From Rhea pennata (Eukaryota; Chordata; Aves; Rheiformes; Rheidae): a DNA stretch of 64,000 nucleotides. The position numbers and the translations under genes were made by a program. Below are positions 41,101 to 51,000 of the stretch, in pieces. The stretch lies in the NCBI RefSeq assembly GCF_028389875.1, contig NC_084675.1:18686412-18750411 (forward strand), in the 5' to 3' direction. Below the pieces are notes generated by a model. The model ran no database searches. It saw nothing but the letters and a program-made list of their open reading frames with translations, and was not told where the DNA came from. Numbering within the stretch: position 1 is the first letter of the stretch; every line of letters begins with the position of its first letter.

Positions 41101-43497
41101 GAAGAACAAGTATTTCACGGCTTTCCACAGCTCTGTTAGCCTGAGGAGCAGGACAGCACAATCTAGGATGAATCAGCCCCTTTCAGTGGTTTCTTCTCCC
41201 AGACTCCCTATGAGAAAAAGCAGCAAAAGGACCTAGAGGTGTGGAGAAAGCCAAGTTTTAAGACATCCCCATTTCCTTCCTGAATGAAGCATGAAATCAG
41301 CGTATCAAGAATCCAGGCAACTTCCTTTCTTGACTTTTCAAAATCTCCCATAAATCAAAACCAACAAGTTCCCTAATGCAGAGGGAAAATTACATTAGCT
41401 TGCTTTTTTTTCTGTTTAACTTAATGCTTAATATTTCCATGTTTGGTAGAAGCCAATGAAAGAAAACATTTAAATCAGATAATTGTTTTCCTAAGACATC
41501 TTTTCCACATTTCTTGAAAACATGTTAGAAGACTACCTTTTAAACAAAATTTTGCAAATTTGTCCAGTTTAAAAGTTGCACACATAAATAAAGGTCATTT
41601 ACATTTTTCAAATTTCTGAAGACAATGGGAGGGGGAGAAGTATGAATTTACATATGACTCAAAAACAACTATTTAAAATGAAATGAAAATCCTTATTTAG
41701 CACCATGGAGAACGGAAAGTTGCAACTAAGCACCTCCACAGCTAAGCATTAAGCTCCTAAACACTGAACTTTCTACAGTACAAAACGTTGCAACATTTGC
41801 TACATACTCTCAAATAATGTCCACAAGGTGGAGCAGTAACCCCGCAAAAAAGGACATAGGGCAGGGGAAAAAGGAACAGATCTAAAAATTCCTGTAAAAC
41901 CAATGTATCACTCACTGCAGCTAAAATTTATACTTGCATTTCATTTCGCTGTCCAAGTTGAGTAACAACAGACATTTAGTTTCTAAGTTCTCAGTTACAT
42001 AGTATTGAGATGTTTGACTTTTGACTTTGGAGGAGAGTATTTATAAACCAAACAGTTCTTTGCTTATTCAAATAAACAGGTGTATTTCTGTAAGATTACA
42101 CAAAGTTTTATCATGAAAAGTTCAGCTCTAGACCTACCAATGTGTGTTACCTGAAGATACCAATCATGTCAATTCATCAGTAATTTGGCATTCCTAATAT
42201 TATCTTTCATATACATAGAATTTATAAATATCTTTTTGATGATATTGGAATACTTAGATCAGCCATTCAGTGAACTGAGAAGTTGACTGAGAACAGCCTG
42301 GGAAACACTGAACTAAGGATCTTGTTTTTAGCTTTGGCTAATGTCTTCCGGATCTGGATATTCAAATATCATTCTATGCCGCTATTCTTAGGGTTGTATT
42401 ACATAGATTGAGGACGACCCCTAACTTTCCAACATTTCTAAGAAATTTATCCAGACACCAGTGAAGGCACTTTCATAAATTACACCTGTCTACATCTTAT
42501 GAAAATTAGTCACAATCTCTTGAATCTTAGCCTTCAAAACTGCACTAGCTTTCCAATATTAGTTGGAGGGTGGCATGGGGAACAATTTAGATACATATGA
42601 AGATTTGTAAACAGCAAAGTAATACAAACCACAGGGCGGTATGAAAGAATACATCTACTTTATTAACTTCTTTATATTACATAGATTGCATCTACTTTCC
42701 CTGAATCTAAGGAATAAAATTTCATTAACAGAATAAGACTCATATCGGATTTTAACAGTCTTTTTAACAGATCGCTTTCTGCCAACACAACAGAATGAAT
42801 GCTAATCACTTAGTAGTAAAGATTTGATAAAGCTAGAACATACTGTACATATTAAAGCATGTAAAGAAGGTATTAACTCTATTAAATAATGCAAGCTGAA
42901 CACTAACTTGAACATCAAGTTATTTCCACAGTATTATTTCCTACTAAAATAAGTTATCAAATAAAGCACAGTGGAGCATTTTCACTTTTACTGGCAACTG
43001 TTTAATGTCATTGTCTACATTGAGGCTCTATTTATAAAACAAGAATATCAGCATAGTTAAAGGACAGTTAGTAGAATATTTATTATAATATGCAGCAAGT
43101 CACACCACACAACATAGTGTTTATCACAAGATAACTGAAGCACTATCTTACTATTCCAGAAAAGCCCTCCTTCCTGCTATGATGAGTAACATTTTACTCT
43201 ACCTAGAAAGACACTCAAAAACTATCTATGACCGTTCCCCCCCCCATACTATAACCAAACCTACTGATTATCATCAGCTTAGCTGTCCTGTAAATTCCAC
43301 ACTTCCTAGAAAGTATGCACGGCATAAACCTGTATGTTCTCCCTATCCAAATACAGTAATCCTTACAAAAAGGAGAGGACAGCAGAGAGTTACAGAAGAA
43401 TTTAGTTAATAGACTGATCATAACACAGTCTTGGCCACTACAGCTCTACTTGTGCAAATACATGTTTTCTTGCAAGAGCAGCTTTCAGTCATAATTT

Positions 43498-43785
43498 TCA
43501 GGAAGTTTTTGGGTAAACCCAATTGCTGCAGACTGTACTGCCAAAAAATATTCTAATATTATTACTCAATAGGAAGCCAAGAACTTCAGTCAGGAATGAC
43601 AAGACCCAGCCCACGTACAAGGAAACCATGCTGAAGTTGAGGGTCTTTCGCCAAAACTCCTTTCTCTCAAGCTGCTGATGTCCTTCAGCTGCATCCACTA
43701 GACAGGGCTCCCTTTCACTCATTTCACAATACAGTAAAGTACAACGTGTACGTATAACCACCGCCAGTAGAACTTCCAATTCCAT
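43498..43785 (-). other. Open frame of 95 codons with one hydrophobic segment, unassigned
   Basis: I do not recognise this frame. It starts at an ATG with an in-frame TAA just upstream. Its middle contains a segment of about 23 hydrophobic residues (around FSMVSLYVGWVLSFL) that could span a membrane. About 17 bases before the ATG lies a strong minus-strand acceptor with a pyrimidine tract (CCCTCTCTAAAG, exon from 43802). It lies just downstream of the CMC2 CpG island. It may be an alternative 5' exon of CMC2 or a chance frame. Confidence 0.2.
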
Positions 43786-44256
43786 TTAGAAGCGCTTTCC
43801 GCCTTTAGAGAGGGCAGGATGAAGGCACGGCCTCAGCCCTTGCGCGGCTCACCAGGACTCGGCAGAAAGCGATCCGCCAGCGCAGCCCAGCCGGCGAGCG
43901 GAGGGGCTGCAGCCCCTGCGCGCTTACCCGGCAGAGGAGACTCCTGAGCTAACTCTCACCGGTCGTTCCAGTCTACAGTTTCTCAACCCCAACGTAATAA
44001 TTTTTAGGGCACGTTAGCGAAGGCGCTAGCGCTCCTGAATAAAGCGACTGCAGTGCCAGCCCCAGCGCCAAGTAACCTCACGGAGAACGCTCGCATGACA
44101 CCGGCAGACTCCGAAGGGAGCGCAGGCGAACGAGGGGCCGCCCGCACAGCCTCCGCGAGGGCCCGGCTCCCCCGAGCCCCCTGAGCCCCCCGCGGGGACG
44201 CCGCCGTCCCCTGGGGCCGGGCCGGAGCCTCCCCTCTCAGCCATCCTCGCACTTAC

Positions 44257-44340
44257 TGCGCTCCCCAGAGGACGAGGCCGCAGCCGGGGGCGAGGCGGTG
44301 CCCGCGCGCCGGAAGCCGCCTCAGCGCCCGTCACGGGAAC
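44257..44340 (-). other. CMC2: CMC2 non-coding exon 1 (probable)
   Basis: Ends at a near-perfect donor, GCGCA|GTAAGTGCG. The start is not defined by the sequence and is set by the GC boxes and CCAAT boxes at 44,367-44,433. Alternative donors exist further downstream on the same strand. Confidence 0.5.
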
Positions 44341-44366
44341 GGCCCCCACAGCGCGGCTGCGCCGCC

Positions 44367-44443
44367 GGGGCGGGGGCGGGAGGCGGGGCTTCCCCTGATT
44401 GGGCGGCGCGGGCCCCGTGCGGCGCCGGATTGGGCGTTTCGAA
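44367..44443. promoter_or_regulatory. CMC2/CENPN bidirectional core promoter
   Basis: TATA-less. GC boxes lie at 44367-44388. ATTGG (inverted CCAAT, NF-Y site) occurs at 44398-44402 and 44429-44433, 31 bp apart. TTCGAA at 44438-44443 matches the CHR consensus TTYGAA bound by the DREAM/MuvB complex. NF-Y pairs plus a CHR are typical of G2/M genes, which fits CENPN, a cell-cycle-regulated kinetochore gene. The promoter also serves CMC2 on the other strand. Confidence 0.65.
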
Positions 44444-44449
44444 GGGCGG

Positions 44450-44508
44450 TTGGCGGTTGGCGCGGCGCGCGCGGCTCGGTTCGGCGCGCGGCGCCTGAGG
44501 CGCGGCAG
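44450..44508 (+). other. CENPN: CENPN non-coding exon 1
   Basis: Ends at GCGGCAG|GTGAGC. The transcription start is not directly visible and is placed just downstream of the CHR-like element. It splices over a 360-bp intron to the exon with the start codon. Confidence 0.6.
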
Positions 44509-44879
44509 GTGAGCGGGGCTGCGGCCTCTCCTCCCTCTCTCCCCACCGGGCTGATGCCAACCGTTGGGGAGGCGGCCTGAGGCCCTCAAGCGCTAGTCAG
44601 GGCCCCCTCAACGCGGCTGGACGTGGGCTTGTGGCCCGGGGAACGGCAGAGGGGCCCTGGGTTTCCGTTTGCTCCCCTCCTGCTCGCTGCTGGGGGCTTG
44701 GCGCTGAGTCCTCAGCCCCGGGAGACACGAATTTCTGCCCGTATCGCGCTCAAGAGCGATGCTGATGCTTTGCCAGCCGTGCCTAGACACAGCTTTGTAC
44801 GCCTTACAAAGTCGGGAAGTCTCCTGAGCCTCCCTGTACAGAGGGTTTTTTAACACTTTGCTTCTCAGGTGGCTTCATC

Positions 44880-45050
44880 ATGGATGAAACGGTCGCTGAG
44901 TATATCAGAAGAACCGTGCTTAAAATCCCACGCGATGAGATCAAGACAATGCTGCAGGCGTGGGGCTTCCTCTCCGAGACACAGCTGCAAACCTTAAACT
45001 TCCATCAGACAAAGGACAACGTTTCTCAAGATGTTGTTCAACTCTGCGAG
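44880..45050 (+). CDS. CENPN: CENPN coding exon 1
   Basis: The exon begins at 44869 after TTGCTTCTCAG, with the ATG at 44880. It encodes 57 residues of the pyrin-like domain and ends CTCTGCGAG|GTAATC, phase 0. Confidence 0.96.
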
Positions 45051-48000
45051 GTAATCCTGCTCTTTGGGAATTGCCCGCGGGTGATACACAGGACACCGGT
45101 GCTGACATACCATCAAAAGTATTCTTGTTCTGAAGAGAGCTTTATTTGGCCATAATCCAGCATCGAATGGCACTTTGCAGACTAGCAAGTGTAAAGCAAA
45201 GCTAGCAATGAGAGTGACTTTGTCTAGTTGCTATGAGTGCAGGATTGGCCCTTGTGGAGTAGAGAAGTGCATGTTTTGAGCTCTGAGTTGCATAAGGTTA
45301 TTTAAAGCTCAGTGTCTGAAACCTTTAAGAAATAAGGATATTTCTAAATTGTAAAAAGAAGGCCTTGATTAAGATGTTTACTCATTACATCATACTCCAG
45401 TGCTGATTTAAATATATTTAGTATGGCTAATGGTAGCACTGCTTTCTAGCTTTTCTTTAGTAGCATAAGAATGATCATGCCTGCTGTAAGCACCTTCTTA
45501 TTTTGTTGTGTAAGCATATTCTCATTGCTGACTCTTAAAAAATACAGTATTTTGAGAGTTTCTGCAGTTTTGTATAGTAAGTGATTCTGCCTAGAGGTCT
45601 CGGGGACTTTAGTATATATACTTATGCTAATGGACATTTGAATTTGATAGAATTCTGCGCTGTCCCATGTGAAGTTAAGATAGACTCTGTTTTCATTTTA
45701 CTGTCACTTGTTTGTTTTGAGAGGATTTTTACAAGCAAGTTCAACATTTGGAAAATTCTTCTTGGCCGGAACTGCTTTGATTTTGCACACTGTAAACAAG
45801 CAGCCTTTCTGATGCTGTACTTACTGGTGTTTTGGGGAGTCTTCTTATAGTGTCATAGCCCAGATACGATAGATACAGTTATTAAGTGTAATGTCTTAGA
45901 GGAAAGCATGCCTGCTATGGACTTCAGTGCAATCCAAATAATTTAAACTACCTAGACTGAGATTTTCATTTACTAAACAATGTGATAGAGTATTTTGGCA
46001 TAGCAGTTCACTGTGTATTGTCATTTTTCCCTTTCAGGATAATTCTGCAGACATAAAGCAAGCAGCAGTCCTGGACATAATATGTAAGTAGAATATATTT
46101 GTTTTTCACATTTTTTTATTTTTTCTGAGTATGTTGGTAACTCCCTTAATTACATAGCTATTGCTCTGTTGAGTGCACAGATGCATCTGGTGTAAACAGA
46201 TTACATTTTAGATGCTGAATCTGATTTGATCTGTCTGCCTTTTTTTAAAAAAAGCAATAAGCTGCAAAATCAACAAAAGCGTATGTTTGGTTCTTCTGAC
46301 TTCTAAATAATGTCAACTATGGTAAGTTGTATCCAGCACTTAGTTACAAATGTGAGAAAGAAGTTTGTCTCCAGGATGCACAGAATGCTAAAATCAATGC
46401 TATCTTGTTCCATATAGGGAGTGGCATATGTCAAAACCATCAGCAAATGTTCCAGATATAACTCCAGTACTGATTCATAACTTTGTTATATAATATTTTG
46501 AATTGCAATTTTAACAGTCTACATTTCTCAATTTGTGTTTAGACTGAATTTCAATAACTCTAGGTGAAATGCATCTTTAAACATTGGACTTCAGAGACAT
46601 CCTTTATTAGCTGCTTAATCAAATTACAAAAGATTTTCCTATCCTTCTTAATTTAAAAAAAATGCTTTTAGGTTTACCACTAATGATAGCTTAAGAATGT
46701 TGAATCAATTATATTGTATTATTGGAAGTCATCTTTTTAAACTGGTCATAAAAGTTTCGTAAAATAATTTGTTTCTTTAATTACCTTTTAATATATATAC
46801 TGTATTATCGGGCAATTCTTGTTTTTCCCTAGACAACCACATCTATTCAAACAAAAGAATGTGGAGTGTTTACCAGATGAACAAAACAGGTAGGTAAATA
46901 TCTTTCTCTGATGTAATCTCACTGTTATTGTCCTTATCAATTTACTGCAGTATTGCCTCATATGATATGTTTTAAATATAAACATATCTCTAATGAAAAA
47001 CTCATACTAGACTATATCTAATGTTTTAATTATGTTTTAATTTAATATAGGACCTGTCTTACAGAAAAATGCAACTTTTTTCTACATTGTTTTGTTTCAG
47101 CCAAAACTGTAAAAACATTTTTGAATTAGTTTCTATAAACAGAATTCTTATCTCTTTTTCTTCTGTAACAGGGGAAGAAATGGATTTTTTTGATTTAAGA
47201 GATTTCAAAAAAAAGTTTAAAAGACAACTTCATTCAACTCTGAAAAACGTAAGAATAAATCCATTCTAAGTGTTGCATGGCACTTGTGTCTTTTCTTGCC
47301 AACTGCTTCAAAACTGGTGTAAAACTATTAACTTTTGGAATGGTAGGGACTGCATGCGAAATAGGTAAAAACATTCTGTATATCTGTTCTAGCAGTGTTA
47401 CAGGTTTGCTGAACTGAAATAAAATAAAACACGGATTTACCTTAAACTATGACACTGCCTATTCCAGGCTTCAAGAAATGCATTATTTTCTCTATATTTT
47501 CTATTTATTTATTTATTTTCTATTTGAGTGTGCTTGTTGCCTAGGTAAGTTGGTATTGCTCTGTCCTGATATCCAATAATAATACATGTGATGAAGCAGA
47601 ATCTAGATGGAATTTGCAATAGTTAATTACTTCCATCAATAAGCAAGACAAGGGGGAGTTCTGTGGGGTTTTGTGTGTGGTTTTTTTTTCGTTTTGTTTT
47701 TGTTTTGTTTTAGTTAGTTGCTACTTGGATTGGCAAGCAAAATTATGTCCATTTCATTTTAGTTCTGATTTAAAGGTGATGTTTTGTAATTGCTCAAAAC
47801 TGAAATTTTTGTTACATTATAATGACTGACATACCACTGTCAAGAATAGGAAGAGTACAAAGAAGTGGTAAGAAATGTCTGGGAAGGAGGTATTATCTCA
47901 CTTTTTTAGTGAGCAAGTTGCAGAGGCCTTTTCTTGCTGCAAGTACTTTTTAGCTCACCTGCTTTGTTTAGGGAAGGGAATAGAAGGTGCCTCTGCGTAA

Positions 48001-51000
48001 TTAGTTGTGTTCCTTTTTTGACACACAAGGGATCTCCACTGACAAGAGTAGAGGGCAACAAATACAAATTGATCCAATAGATAATCATATCTAGTTCATA
48101 GAACCCTATTAAAACATTATATTTATCTTTTAATTATAATAGCCCATGAAAATTTGAAGAGGTGATATTGGTCCACCAGCTCAAATAATTTGAGCCCTAG
48201 TTGAATTGAGAGCTTGATTGGCTGCGCCTGAAGCAAAGGGATTTTTTTTTCAAGGTAGAAAGAAGCTGAAAATCAACAACAACTGAGTAGCAAAACTGCA
48301 AGAACAGGGAAGGAGATCTTCAAAATACTGACTATGAATTCATGACCTGTATTAGATATTAAACTCAGGTCTAAAATCAACAAATGTATCATAACTTTAG
48401 TTTCTTGAAAATAAGACATTTACTAGTCGTCCTAAATACAAAGACTGTTTTTGTTGCATTGCTACTCTCCTAAAGGAGAAAATCAAGGATTTGTAATGAG
48501 TCATTTCTGTTCTTGTTGGTATGTGTCTTCTGAAAGGGCAAAATAAAGTCATATTAGAATTTGGGAGATGATTTCTTTTTTTTCCCCCTCAACAGGAAAA
48601 AAAAAAAAAAAGGATGATTTCTCCAAATGGAATTTGATTTACAAACAATCCTGACCAAGCTAGAGGAATTCTTTTTCTTATTCAGGCAGTGGTGTACTGT
48701 TTGCATTATGTTTGCGTATGTGAACACAAAGTTAGGAGGTAACAAAACATTTCTAGATATCTGAATGTGCAAGTAAATTGAAGTTTTTCTTTTTTGTTCA
48801 GGTTACCATCAACTTTAGGGAATACGAGGATAATGCAATCTGGATTAGAATTGCTTGGGGAACACCATATAAAAAACCAAACCAATACAAAACCAGCTAT
48901 GTTGTATACCATTCACAGACCCCCTATGTCTTCATTTCTGCCTCAGTGCTTCGGAGCACCTTACCTCTGCTATGTCAGGTAGAAAATAAAACTGAATAAT
49001 AGACCTTGACTCTACCAGAGTCTTGTAAATCTATAATTCTACTTATTAGTATTGAAGAGGATGGATAAAGTCATTGCTTCCCCAGAACCCCAAGTCATAA
49101 AGTAATTTTCTAATTTAAATAGTCACACACACCCCCAATTCTTGATAAAAATGGGGTGAATATCAATCTTTATGACCTTAAAATAGTGAATAGTCAATAT
49201 ATTCAGTTATTGCTTATCTTGAATCTTTCAAACTTCTTAATAAAAATGTTAACTTCTGTAAATTGTCTCACAGAAGTTCAGGAATATTAAATCAATGCAT
49301 TTAACCTTATGAACTAAGTGTATGAGCTCATCAGGGGAAAAGCTACTGATTAGGTTAGGTTTTTATTTATGTAGCAGACCTCCATATTAGTTATTTCATT
49401 ATCTTTATCAGGCTGTTAATGCTATATAATTATCTAGTTAATCCCATGAATACCTTTAAATATTAATCTAATCTTAATAACAATAAAGGGCGGCTGCTTA
49501 CTCTAAAATAACAACATTGCGATGTCTAGAAACAGTACAGTTTTCCATATTATAAACACAGTGTGATTATTAATGATGCTAAAATAATTTCAATTTTTGT
49601 TTAAAGGCACTGGTTGTTGCTTCCAATTACCATGACATCCGTGAAATGGAGCTTCGAAGTCACTGCTTAAACTCCCTTAAAGATATTGTATTTAAGAGAT
49701 ATAGCCAGGTGAGCCACTCCACAAGCTCATCCTAAGATGAGTCTTATTTCTTGTTTCAAGCCTAGTTCTTACCCCCTTGCAGGAGGGAAAATTCATCTCT
49801 TCCAAGAGATGTTACAGTAAATTGAACTACTGAAACAGACAGCTTTTCTACCTCAGTATCTTGAAGGTTAAACTTAGTCTAAACGTTGTATGACTGAATC
49901 AATTTTAGGACTTTTTAGTATAATTTCACTGGGATTTCTAGAGTAATGTTTTAGAAACTATTAGAATAGGTATTTACTCTATTTGTGCAAGTAACACTTC
50001 TAAAAGAGTAATGTTCATGAATATTGCGGAAGAATGGAAACAGTCTTCTCGAAGTTGGGCTTCCTGGCCTAGAGTAATTGTCAAAAAGTAGGGAGAATGC
50101 TTATTTTAGGAAAGAGAAATAAAAGGAAATTAGAAAGTTCTTTTTGGCTATAGACTCTAAAAGTGGAAGTGAGCTAGAAGTAAAGGATTAATCTTTTCCT
50201 CCTTCATTTAGACCTTCCAAACTTATTATCCAAGACCTCTACAAGAAAGGAACGTAGCCACGGAGAATGGTATGTACATTTTAAAATAAACTGCAGTTTC
50301 AATGTCATTAGATATGTACTGAAAAAGAATCCTAGCTTATGAAGCAAGATTCCATAGGAAATATTATATTCACATTATATTGTCCATACTGGAGGAGTGC
50401 CGTAATATTGAATACCTCTAGGAGAGGTAAATATTTCCTGCTGACAGTCACCGGACACACGTGTTTTTGAAACCAAAAATAGGCAATACCTAGTATTTCT
50501 TTTCATATCAGCTTGTTTGGTTTTCTTAACAGGTAAGAAAGGAAAATGTGAAGCAGACAACTGTCTTATGAAAAAAGATTGTGATGAATTTTTTCAAATT
50601 CATTTCTATTTTTGTTGGAGCATTCACCTGATCAGAAAAAAAGCAGTATTGTATCAGCTGATAAGAGCTGTCTTTCTGATTTTTCTCTTTTCCTTCCTAT
50701 CTTTTCACTTGTAGTAGATTTAAGGATAATTCAAGAAAACAGAAATGAAAAAGAGAGAATACAGAGAGTGAATCGTGAGGTTTTTGGTGATGGTCCCCAA
50801 CCAAAACTTGAATTTGCACAATATAAGGTAGGAAAAGCAATCAAATTTTGTTTTGTAGATTCATCAGAATCAGTTACATTAACTTGCAAATAAAGTACTT
50901 TGCAGCAGTATTGCTGCAAGCTTTCAGGTGGACATTTTAAACTAGTTAAAACTGGCTTTATAAAACAGATTTGCACTGGGATTTGGTCAGACCACTAGAT

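Larger units (their letters stand above)
37128..44254 (-). other. CMC2: CMC2 5' UTR intron
   Basis: A roughly 7-kb intron between the 44-kb CpG island and the exon with the start codon. It contains an antisense CR1 fragment at about 37.67-38.17 kb. Close to the CpG island it also holds alternative donors and a 95-codon open frame that are discussed as findings. Confidence 0.7.
43790..44740. promoter_or_regulatory. CpG island spanning the CMC2/CENPN divergent start
   Basis: A CpG-dense block covering the first exons of both divergent genes. Minus-strand donors at 44257 (GCGCA|GTAAGTG), 43960 (ACCG|GTGAGA) and 43928 (GCCGG|GTAAGC) could all serve as ends of CMC2 5' exons. The plus-strand donor GGCAG|GTGAGC (exon end 44508) ends CENPN exon 1. 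Overlapping open frames inside it are composition artefacts. Confidence 0.85.

Noticed and set aside
44026-44589. 187-codon minus-strand frame over the CMC2/CENPN promoter
   Set aside because: Composition artefact of the CpG island. It crosses the CMC2 donor and the shared promoter elements.
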